Assembly: GCA_036265325.1 (NCBI GenBank)
Contig: DATAPH010000020.1
Location: 1-13,057 of the forward strand
Direction of reading: 5' to 3'
Source of the DNA: AC-51 sp036265325
GTDB taxonomy: Bacteria > Actinomycetota > UBA4738 > HRBIN12
Length of the DNA stretch: 13,057 nucleotides
Under the pieces are notes generated by a model. That model made no database searches. It was not told the origin of the DNA and saw nothing but the letters and a program-made list of their open reading frames with translations. Of this stretch, positions 1-5,777 are shown piece by piece. Within the stretch, counting starts at the first letter, position 1; each line of letters opens with the position of its first letter. The position numbers were made by a program, and so were the translations under genes.

Positions 1-21
1 CCCCCCCCCCCCCCCCCCCCC
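1..21. repeat. Poly-C homopolymer at the window edge (probable assembly artefact)
   Basis: The first 21 bases are all C. On the reverse strand this is a G run at the 3' end of a leftward read, the pattern left by no-signal G calls in two-colour short-read chemistry at a contig end. It falls inside the reading frame of the reverse-strand gene and would encode seven glycines just where the family-like sequence stops. I infer an artefact rather than real sequence. Confidence 0.7.
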
Positions 22-507
22 GGCCGGTGTGATCACGTCGGCGCCGTTGGTCGCGAGCCATGCCGCGAGCTCGTGATACAGGTACGCGAGCCCGACGGGA
101 TGGCCGGTTGCGAGCACGACGCGTTCGCCTTCTGTGGCGGCTCGGCGCAGGCGCTCCCCCGCCGCGAGGCTCACGTCGACGATCGGTTCCGGCCGGATCT
201 CGACCGGACCGCTCCGCGCCTCGCGTTCGATCGGCGCGTCGGCCGCCGTTTCCACGAGGTCGAGGATCGAGTCGAGCGAGCGGCCGTCCTGCAGTCCGGT
301 GAGACCGAACTCCTTGTCGGGGTCGCGGTCGAGCAACAGCTGCGCGTTGCCCCGAACGTTGTCGAGCGGATGGGTCGCCCAGCCGGCGACGAGCCCGGTG
401 AGCAGCGCCCGCTCGAGCTGCGCGCGCGTCACCGGCCGAGGCGTCCACAGCTCGGGATCGAACGGCGGCAGACGGCGGACGTGCGCTTCGATAACGTCGG
501 TCGGCAT
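1..507 (-). CDS. Actinobacterial 'phosphatase'-family protein, N-terminal part (3' truncated by the window edge)
   Basis: The frame opens with ATG at 507-505 and runs without a stop to the left edge, giving about 162 credible residues before the poly-C run. The protein begins MPTDVIEAHV. Residues about 40-80 hold GWATHPLDNVRGNAQLLL and DPDKEFGL, and near residue 135-145 lies an ATGHPVGLAYLYHE segment followed by an NGADVITPA strand. The TGHP...YHE...GA.V.TP pattern recalls a family that is widespread in Actinobacteria and labelled simply 'phosphatase', in which this segment leads into a C-terminal half carrying acidic active-site residues; that half is missing here. The reaction and substrate are unknown. 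There is no clear Shine-Dalgarno before the ATG, and a TACGCT box lies 9 nt upstream. The gene is divergent from the dehydrogenase at 537. Family assignment is from memory of the motif and is moderate. Confidence 0.55.
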   Translation of the reverse strand, partial: MPTDVIEAHVRRLPPFDPELWTPRPVTRAQLERALLTGLVAGWATHPLDNVRGNAQLLLDRDPDKEFGLTGLQDGRSLDSILDLVETAADAPIEREARSGPVEIRPEPIVDVSLAAGERLRRAATEGERVVLATGHPVGLAYLYHELAAWLATNGADVITPAGGGGGGG

Positions 508-516
508 CGCACCGGC

Positions 517-522
517 AGCGTA
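517..522 (-). promoter_or_regulatory. Candidate -10 box (TACGCT) for the reverse-strand gene at 507
   Basis: On the reverse strand TACGCT fits the actinobacterial TANNNT -10 pattern and ends 9 nt before the ATG at 507. A transcript would start within a few nucleotides of the start codon, so the mRNA could be leaderless or nearly so, consistent with the absent Shine-Dalgarno. No convincing -35 box is seen, so this is weak. Confidence 0.25.
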
Positions 523-536
523 ACGAAAGGATGCGG

Positions 537-1319
537 ATGGACCTGCGAGACGCGAACGTCGTCGTCACCGGCGCGTCGTCGGGCATCGGCGAGGCGACGG
601 CGGTCGCATTCGCGCGGCGAGGCGCCCGCGTGATCCTCGTCGCTCGGCGCAAGGACCGGCTCGAGGCGCTCGCCGCACGGATCGAGCAGGCGGGCGGCCG
701 CGCGATCGCGTGGACGTGCGACGTGACCGACCTCGCGCGCGTCGAGAAGCTCCCGGGCCTCGTGCAGGAGCTGACGGGCCGGCCGGTCGACGTCCTCGTG
801 AACAACGCGGGGATCGCGGGTGGCGGTCCGTTCCTGGAGCAGAGCCATGACCGGATCGACGAGGTCGTCCGGGTGAATCTCCTCGGCGTGATGCATGTGA
901 CGCGAGTGTTCCTGCCGGGGATGCTGTCGCGCGGATCCGGGCACGTCATCAACGTGGCGTCGCTCGCCGGCCGGTTCGCCGTCCCCGGTGCCGCCGTCTA
1001 CTCGGCGACGAAGCACGGGGTGATCGCGTTCTCCGAGAGCCTCGACGTGTCGACCAGACGCCAGGGCGTGCTCGTCACCGCCGTGAACCCCGCCTACGTG
1101 CCGACGGAAGGCTTCCCGGCGACGAGCCGGCCGTCGATGCTCACGCTCACGCCGGAACGCGTCGCCGACGCGATCGTGAAGGTGGCGCGAGAGGGGATCT
1201 CGCCGGAGTACTCCGTGCCCAGGTGGGCGGCGGCGATGCAGGTGTTCCGGTTGCTCACGCCGTCTCTGTACCGATGGGGCCTCGGCGTCGGCGAGCGCAG
1301 GTACGACGCGAAGAAGTAG
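537..1319 (+). CDS. Classical SDR-family NAD(P)-dependent oxidoreductase
   Basis: This is a 260-residue classical short-chain dehydrogenase/reductase, expected to be a soluble, cytosolic NAD(P)(H)-dependent oxidoreductase of a hydroxyl/carbonyl substrate that cannot be named. Counting from the upstream ATG at 531 (two residues longer), the visible motifs are the dinucleotide-binding TGASSGIG (13-20), an ARR stretch after beta-2 (38-40) that suggests NADP(H) preference, CDV (63-65), the structural NNAG (91-94), N116, catalytic S144, and YSATK with Y157 and K161. The C-terminal tail (LTPSLYRWGLGVGERRYDAKK) is of the kind seen in SDRs with a helical, possibly membrane-touching end. I prefer the ATG at 537 because GAAAGG ends 6 nt before it, whereas it directly abuts the ATG at 531. 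It ends 3 nt from the convergent methyltransferase gene. Confidence 0.92.
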   Translation: MDLRDANVVVTGASSGIGEATAVAFARRGARVILVARRKDRLEALAARIEQAGGRAIAWTCDVTDLARVEKLPGLVQELTGRPVDVLVNNAGIAGGGPFLEQSHDRIDEVVRVNLLGVMHVTRVFLPGMLSRGSGHVINVASLAGRFAVPGAAVYSATKHGVIAFSESLDVSTRRQGVLVTAVNPAYVPTEGFPATSRPSMLTLTPERVADAIVKVAREGISPEYSVPRWAAAMQVFRLLTPSLYRWGLGVGERRYDAKK

Positions 1320-1322
1320 GCC

Positions 1323-2135
1323 TTACGGCTGCGTCGCGAGCAGGTACTGCGAGGTCAATCCGACCTCGCGGATACCGCGCTCCCGCATCGCCTCGCCGCA
1401 TCGGGCCCGGACCTTCGCCGCGGTGTCCTCACCGAGCGCCTCGGCCGTGCGTCGCAGCCCCGAGCCGATCACGATCCGCCACCAGTCGTCGGGGTTGTCG
1501 AGCGTCAGCGTGTCGACGTCTTCGCGGAGCGCGAACCCCGAGAGTCCTGCCTCCTCCGCGAGCGCCCGGAACGTCGGCGGGTCGCCGATGCGCCGCCACG
1601 GCTGGACGATGTCGAACCCGGGGCGCTCGGCATGCACCGCGTCGATGAAAACGTCGATCATCGGGTCGAAGAACCGCTCACCCAGCACCGTGATCGCCAG
1701 CCGGCCACCCGGGCGCAGCAGCGACCAGAACGACCGGAGCAGGCCCGGCATGTCGTCCACGAAGAAGACGCCGAGCACGCAGAGCAGCGCGTCGACCGAA
1801 CTCGGCTCGATGTCGAGCGCGGTCATGTCGCCGGTCCGTACCTCGACGTTTTCGGCGCCGGCCGCCCGAACCCGTTCCTCGGCGATCTCAAGCATCTGCG
1901 TGGCGAAGTCGATCCCGATGACGCGGCCCGTCGGACCGACGGCACGCGAGGCTGCGAGCAGGCCGGGGCCGTTGCCGCACGCGACATCGAGGACCGTCTC
2001 ACCCGGCCCGGGCGCCGCGAGCTCGACCGTTCGGGTCGACATGTACTGCCAGAAGTCACGCGACGCGTCCTCGTAGTCGGTCGACGCGGCGTCGTAGGTG
2101 GCCTTCGGATCGAACCCGCGGAGTGGATCGCCCAC
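1323..2135 (-). CDS. Class I SAM-dependent methyltransferase (UbiE/Methyltransf_11 type)
   Basis: This 270-residue protein has the Rossmann-like core of class I methyltransferases. Motif I, VLDVACGNGPG, lies at 48-58 (SAM glycine loop). The acidic residue after beta-2 is D76 in VIGID. TGDMTALD follows at 101-108, LCVLGVFFVDD at about 118-128 is the motif IV region, and LLRPGGRLAI sits at 139-148. The C-terminal part, with PTFRALAEEAGL, resembles the lid region of UbiE-like enzymes. It would transfer a methyl group from SAM to an unidentified small molecule in the cytosol. The start is a GTG at 2135 with no Shine-Dalgarno; the next internal start (Met32) would remove the helical N-terminus common to the family. 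It is divergent from the gene at 2177 (41-bp gap) and stands alone. Confidence 0.88.
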   Translation of the reverse strand: MGDPLRGFDPKATYDAASTDYEDASRDFWQYMSTRTVELAAPGPGETVLDVACGNGPGLLAASRAVGPTGRVIGIDFATQMLEIAEERVRAAGAENVEVRTGDMTALDIEPSSVDALLCVLGVFFVDDMPGLLRSFWSLLRPGGRLAITVLGERFFDPMIDVFIDAVHAERPGFDIVQPWRRIGDPPTFRALAEEAGLSGFALREDVDTLTLDNPDDWWRIVIGSGLRRTAEALGEDTAAKVRARCGEAMRERGIREVGLTSQYLLATQP

Positions 2136-2143
2136 GGGCCGAG

Positions 2144-2149
2144 ACGATA
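2144..2149 (-). promoter_or_regulatory. Candidate -10 box (TATCGT) for the methyltransferase
   Basis: On the reverse strand TATCGT matches TANNNT and ends 8 nt before the GTG start at 2135, which lacks a Shine-Dalgarno. This would give a leaderless or almost leaderless transcript. No -35 element is recognisable, so it remains a suggestion. Confidence 0.25.
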
Positions 2150-2176
2150 CCCCGTCGCGCGCGAGAGGATGGGCGC

Positions 2177-2458
2177 ATGGATCGTGTGAGGCGCATCGTG
2201 AAGCTCGCCGCCTTCGCCGTGACGGCCGCGGCGATCGTCGAGCAGCTGCGGCTGCCGGCCGAGCAGCGCACGTGGGAGGGCCGGGTCGGCGGCCTCGTCC
2301 CGTACGACTTCCGGATGCCGACGCTGGAGCGAGCGAAGTCGCGCTGGTGGAACCCGCAGGACGACCGCCTGTTCATGCCCACGGTCTTCGGGGTCGGGTG
2401 GACGATCAACGCAGCGCGGCTCGGCCGGGTGCTCGGACTCGTGGCCCAGCCCGGCTAA
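2177..2458 (+). CDS. DUF5808-like small protein
   Basis: A 93-residue protein beginning MDRVRRIVKLAAFAVTAAAI. Residues about 7-22 form a short hydrophobic stretch that could be a membrane anchor or signal-like segment. The C-terminal third has WWNPQDDRLFMP (60-71) followed by FGVGWTINAARLG, which matches the pattern of the DUF5808 domain (D-x-R-L-F-x-P...G-x-G-W-x-x-N). That domain has no established biochemical role that I know of. I use the ATG at 2177, preceded by GAGAGG at 8-nt spacing, rather than the GTG at 2123, which lies inside the divergent methyltransferase gene. It is the first gene of a tight forward operon with clpS and a DUF2017 gene. A functional tie to N-degron proteolysis is only guilt by association. 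Confidence 0.75.
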   Translation: MDRVRRIVKLAAFAVTAAAIVEQLRLPAEQRTWEGRVGGLVPYDFRMPTLERAKSRWWNPQDDRLFMPTVFGVGWTINAARLGRVLGLVAQPG

Positions 2459-2468
2459 CGTGACGCGG

Positions 2469-2759
2469 ATGAGCTCCGCTCCCACCGTCATCGACGAGCC
2501 CATCGTCGAAGACGTCGTCGAACCCGACGTGCCGTGGATCGTCATCGTGTGGAACGACCCGATCAACCTGATGAGCTATGTGACGTGGGTGTTCCAGAAG
2601 CTCTTCGGCTATCCGCGGGCGAAAGCCGAGAAGCTCATGATGGATGTGCACGTCAAAGGGAAGGCGGTCGTTTCGAACGGACCGCGCGAGCGCTGCGAGG
2701 CCGACGTCGCCGCGCTCCACGGCTACGGACTGTGGGCGACGTTCCAGAGGGATCGATGA
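2469..2759 (+). CDS. clpS: ATP-dependent Clp protease adaptor ClpS
   Basis: ClpS binds substrates with destabilising N-terminal residues (N-degrons) and delivers them to the ClpA/ClpC unfoldase of the Clp protease. This 96-residue protein has the expected size. It has a flexible, acidic N-terminal tail (to about residue 20), then VIVWNDPINLMSYVTWVF, where N29 and D30 correspond to the Asn-Asp pair that reads the substrate alpha-amino group. It continues with QKLFGYPRAKAEKLMMDVH, with H61 corresponding to the conserved His of the binding pocket, then KGKAVV. Two starts are possible: GTG at 2460 (three residues longer, 1 nt after the upstream stop) and ATG at 2469 (10 nt after it). Neither has a clear Shine-Dalgarno, so coupling to the upstream gene is likely. 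The stop overlaps the ATG of the DUF2017 gene as ATGA. Confidence 0.95.
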   Translation: MSSAPTVIDEPIVEDVVEPDVPWIVIVWNDPINLMSYVTWVFQKLFGYPRAKAEKLMMDVHVKGKAVVSNGPRERCEADVAALHGYGLWATFQRDR

Positions 2760-3229
2760 CCGTCGCGATCACGGCGGCCGGCGGCGGCGCGGTGATGGTC
2801 GATCTGCCCGAAGACCTTCGAGACCTGTTGGCTTCGCTCGCGAAGCAGCTCGCCGAGCTGATCGACGACCCCGACGCGGCCGATGACCCCGGGATGGCGC
2901 GACTGTTTCCACCGGCGTCCGTCGACGATCCGATGGAAGCGCTGGGATTCGAGCAACTGATGGGCGACGCGATCAAGGCGGGCAAGCGCGAGTCCGCGTC
3001 GGTACTGCGCGCGACCGCGCACCAGAACCGGCTGAGCCCCGACGAGACGCTCGCGTGGATGCGGTGCCTGAACGACATCCGCCTGTTGATCGGCACACGG
3101 CTCGACGTTCAAGAAGATTCAGACTTCGAGGCGATGGTCGACGATCCGCTGCTCGAGCAGGCGGCGATCATCTACATCTCGCTGAGCGAGCTTGTGGGGA
3201 TGCTGTCCCTGGCGGCAGACCCCACCTAA
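2756..3229 (+). CDS. DUF2017 family protein (clpS-linked)
   Basis: This 157-residue protein matches the DUF2017 family, which in Actinobacteria commonly sits directly after clpS. Visible family features are DLPEDLRDLLASLAKQL (16-32), RLFPPASVDDP (49-59), and the helical core WMRCLNDIRLLIGTRLDV (101-118), ending in an aliphatic helix YISLSELVGML (140-150). It is predicted to be mostly helical, soluble and acidic, with no catalytic motif visible. The start is fixed by the ATGA overlap with clpS, which implies translational coupling. The constant linkage suggests a role in adaptor or protease function, but this is unproven. Its TAA stop overlaps the TAG stop of the convergent pyruvate kinase gene, leaving no room for a separate terminator. 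Confidence 0.88.
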   Translation: MTVAITAAGGGAVMVDLPEDLRDLLASLAKQLAELIDDPDAADDPGMARLFPPASVDDPMEALGFEQLMGDAIKAGKRESASVLRATAHQNRLSPDETLAWMRCLNDIRLLIGTRLDVQEDSDFEAMVDDPLLEQAAIIYISLSELVGMLSLAADPT

Positions 3230-4638
3230 CGGACGGGCGAGCCGACCCGATGGATCTTCAGCATGTTGGTCGTCGTGCGTCCGGCGGGCGACGAGGCCGC
3301 CATCACCACGGCGTCGCCGGGGTCGGCCAGGCCGTGTGACTGCAGACCCTTGTCCATCAGCGCGATCATGCCGTCGGTGTCGGTGGGCGGCGACGCCGGC
3401 AGCGCCTCAACCCCCCACTGCAGGCACATGATCCGCTGGACATCGCGCGGCGGGACGAACGCGTAGACGGGCACGCGGGGACGCTCGGCCGAGAGCAACC
3501 GCGCCGTTCGGCCCGTCTCCGTGTAGCACGTGATCGCGACCACGCCGAGTTCGTCGACGGGGATGGACGCCGCCGCGTGTGCGACGGCCGCACCCTCGTT
3601 GGCATGGCGCGACGGCGGCGCCGGCGTTTCGAAGAGCCGTCCTTTGGACTCGACGTAGCCCGCGATCGTTGATGCTGCGCGCGCGGACTCGAACGGGTAG
3701 TCACCCACCGCCGTCTCACCGGACAGCATCACCGCGTCGGCGCCGTCGAGGACCGCGTTCGCGCAGTCGTTCGCCTCGGCGCGCGTCGGCCGCGAGGAAT
3801 GGATCATCGACTCCAGCATCTGGGTTGCCACGATCGCCGGGCGGCCGGCGGCGCGGGCGGCACGGATGAGTTCCTTCTGGATCAGCGGGATCTGCTCCAT
3901 CGGGAGCTCCACGCCGAGGTCGCCCCGCGCGATCATCACCGCGTCGGCGTCGACGAGGATGCCGTCGATGTCGTCTACCGCCGGACGCGTCTCGATCTTC
4001 GCGATGATCGGCACGGAGCGGTCGCCCATCGCGGCGCGCAGCTCGCGCACATCACCGGGGGCGCGAACGAACGACTGCGCCACGAAGTCGGCGCCGAGGT
4101 CGAGGGCACGCACGAGGCCCTCACGGTCACGGTCGGTGACCGCGGGCAACCCGAGACGCTCCGCCGGCACGTTGACGCCTTGGCCGCTCCGAACGGTTCC
4201 GCCTGCAACGCACCTGGTCTGGACGACGTCGCCATCGATCGCCGAAACCGTCAGCTCGACGGCGCCATCGGCGAGCAGCACGCGATCATCCACCTGGAGG
4301 TCGCCTGCGAGTCCCGGATATGTCGTCGAGGCGCCGCGGTCGTCGCCGTTGCCTTCCGGGCGCAGCTCGAAGCGCTGGCCGGGCCGGAACGTGAACGGGT
4401 CGGCCCGGACCGAACCGAGCCGGACCTTCGGACCCGGGAGGTCGACCAACACGGCGAGCGGCTTGCCCGTCGCATCCTCGGCCTCGCGAACAAGGTCAAC
4501 CATGCGCGCGTGTTCCTCGGGTTCGCCGTGCGAGAAGTTCAGCCGGAACACCGACGTGCCCGCGCGCACGAGTCCTTGCACGAGGCTGGAGGACGCGCTC
4601 GCAGGTCCGAGCGTGCAGACGAGCTTCGTGCGTGCCAT
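3226..4638 (-). CDS. pyk: Pyruvate kinase
   Basis: This enzyme transfers phosphate from phosphoenolpyruvate to ADP, giving pyruvate and ATP in the cytosol. Its 470 residues are the usual bacterial length. The N-terminus reads TKLVCTLGPAS (4-14), then VFRLNFSHG (30-38) with R32, N34 and S36 of the phosphate and potassium site. The B-domain follows LVDLPGPKVRLG (64-75). The active-site signature is IIAKIET (211-217) with catalytic K214 and metal ligand E216. Next come MIARGDLGVELP (235-246, D240), ATQMLESMI (271-279), RPTRAEANDCANAVLDGADAV and MLSGETAVG (304-312), and a regulatory C-domain from about 345. I prefer the ATG at 4638, which overlaps the upstream TGA by one base (TGATG); a GTG at 4647 is possible. 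It is the last gene of a nine-gene amine/acid operon, an unusual place for a glycolytic gene. A single PK domain is present, with no phosphohistidine domain. Confidence 0.96.
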   Translation of the reverse strand: MARTKLVCTLGPASASSSLVQGLVRAGTSVFRLNFSHGEPEEHARMVDLVREAEDATGKPLAVLVDLPGPKVRLGSVRADPFTFRPGQRFELRPEGNGDDRGASTTYPGLAGDLQVDDRVLLADGAVELTVSAIDGDVVQTRCVAGGTVRSGQGVNVPAERLGLPAVTDRDREGLVRALDLGADFVAQSFVRAPGDVRELRAAMGDRSVPIIAKIETRPAVDDIDGILVDADAVMIARGDLGVELPMEQIPLIQKELIRAARAAGRPAIVATQMLESMIHSSRPTRAEANDCANAVLDGADAVMLSGETAVGDYPFESARAASTIAGYVESKGRLFETPAPPSRHANEGAAVAHAAASIPVDELGVVAITCYTETGRTARLLSAERPRVPVYAFVPPRDVQRIMCLQWGVEALPASPPTDTDGMIALMDKGLQSHGLADPGDAVVMAASSPAGRTTTNMLKIHRVGSPVR

Positions 4639-5777
4639 CAGGGCCACAGTATGTCGGCGAGCTGCGCGATCACTCGGCGCGCCTCGTCGTCGGCATGATG
4701 CGGTTCAAGGCCCGGCTCCGAGAAGGTGGCTGGCACCGGTTCGCCCGCTCGAGCGCTCGCCCGCTCGAGCCACTCGTGCGGGAGCGCGTCGGGAAGGTCC
4801 GCGCTCGCGTTCGCCATCTCGGCGAAGTACAGCGTCCAGGCGCGTGGCACGACGCGAGCCCACTGGTACCCACCGCCTCCGGTCGCGACCCAGCGTCCGT
4901 ACGCCGCATCGTGCGCGAGCGTGTGCAGAACGGCGGCCGCCTCCCGATAGCTGCGCGTGGTGAGGCGCAGCTGCGCGAGCGGGTCGGTCGCATGCGTGTC
5001 GCACCCGAGCTGCGTGAGGAGGACATCCGGCGCGAAGTCGCCGACCGCCCGTGGAACGATGGTGTGGAGCGCCTCCAGCCACGCCTCGTCTCCGGTGTTC
5101 GCCGGCAGTGGCACGTTGATCGCACTTCCGGGCGCATCCGGTCCGCCGCGCTCGTCGAGCCCACCGGTTCCGGGGAAGAAGAGATAGGGCTCGTACTCAT
5201 GCATCGAGATGGTGAGGACGCGCGGTTCGTTCCAGAAGATCGCCTGCACGCCGTCGCCGTGATGCACGTCGAGGTCGACATATGCGACGCGCTGGGCGCC
5301 GTGATCAAGGAGCCACGCGATGGCGACCGCAGGATCGTCGTAGACGCAGAAGCCGCTGGTGCGAGCGGGCATCGCATGATGAAGGCCGCCCGCCGCGTTG
5401 AAGGCATGGGCCACGTGGGAGTGCCACACAGCCTTGGCCGCGGAGATCGATGCGCCGGCGACGATCGCGCCCGCCTCGTGCATATCCGCGAAGATCGGAT
5501 CGTCGCCGGGGCCGTATCCGAACGAGGACCAGTCGCCGTCCTCACCGTGACCGGCGCGTTCGGTGGCGTCGATGAACGCGGCCGTGTGGACGCGCTTGAG
5601 GTCTTCGCGGGTGGCGGGTGCCGCGTCGAGGATCTCCACGTTCGGACGCGCGTCCAGACCCGTCGCGGCGATCAGGTCCCAGGTCAGCAGCACGCGATCC
5701 GGACGCAGCGGATGTTGCGGCCCGTGGTCGTAGATCCGCGCGTCGGGCGCCACCACCAGCCCGGCGCGGCCGCTCAC
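4638..5777 (-). CDS. Histone deacetylase-superfamily amidohydrolase, AcuC-like
   Basis: A 379-residue zinc amidohydrolase of the arginase/deacetylase fold. Members remove acetyl groups from lysine side chains (AcuC acts on acetyl-CoA synthetase in some bacteria) or from acetylated polyamines. The visible residues are intact: YDHGPQHPLRPDR (16-28), AAGGLHHAM with the active-site His pair H133/H134, FCVYDDPAVAI (143-153), VDLDVHHGDGVQ with charge-relay D168 and zinc ligands D170 and H172, SMHEYEPYLFFPGTG (191-205), LGCDTHATDPLAQL with zinc ligand D260, and the transition-state Tyr in GGGGY (Y304). The HPLRPDR start and overall length favour AcuC over acetylpolyamine amidohydrolase. The GTG start overlaps the stop of the upstream aminotransferase by 4 nt (GTGA), and its stop overlaps pyk, so expression is probably coupled. 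The substrate is unknown. Confidence 0.92.
   Translation of the reverse strand: MSGRAGLVVAPDARIYDHGPQHPLRPDRVLLTWDLIAATGLDARPNVEILDAAPATREDLKRVHTAAFIDATERAGHGEDGDWSSFGYGPGDDPIFADMHEAGAIVAGASISAAKAVWHSHVAHAFNAAGGLHHAMPARTSGFCVYDDPAVAIAWLLDHGAQRVAYVDLDVHHGDGVQAIFWNEPRVLTISMHEYEPYLFFPGTGGLDERGGPDAPGSAINVPLPANTGDEAWLEALHTIVPRAVGDFAPDVLLTQLGCDTHATDPLAQLRLTTRSYREAAAVLHTLAHDAAYGRWVATGGGGYQWARVVPRAWTLYFAEMANASADLPDALPHEWLERASARAGEPVPATFSEPGLEPHHADDEARRVIAQLADILWP
4741..4770. repeat. 14-bp direct repeat inside the deacetylase gene
   Basis: TCGCCCGCTCGAGC occurs twice without mismatch, at 4741-4754 and 4757-4770, a period of 16 bp. On the coding strand it lies in the C-terminal tail around LERASARAGEP. 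It is a small tandem duplication and may be chance in GC-rich code. Confidence 0.6.

Noticed and set aside
1..21. G-quadruplex or phase-variable homopolymer in the first gene
   Set aside because: Its position exactly at the window edge and loss of the family-like sequence make a sequencing artefact more likely.
1301..1336. CGACGC/GCGTCG inverted repeat over the SDR/methyltransferase convergent ends
   Set aside because: The stem is only six pairs, the loop exceeds 20 nt and there is no T-tract, so it is not supportable as a terminator.
2123..2176. Earlier GTG start for the DUF5808-like gene
   Set aside because: It would overlap the divergent methyltransferase start and lacks a ribosome site, whereas the ATG at 2177 has GAGAGG at 8 nt.
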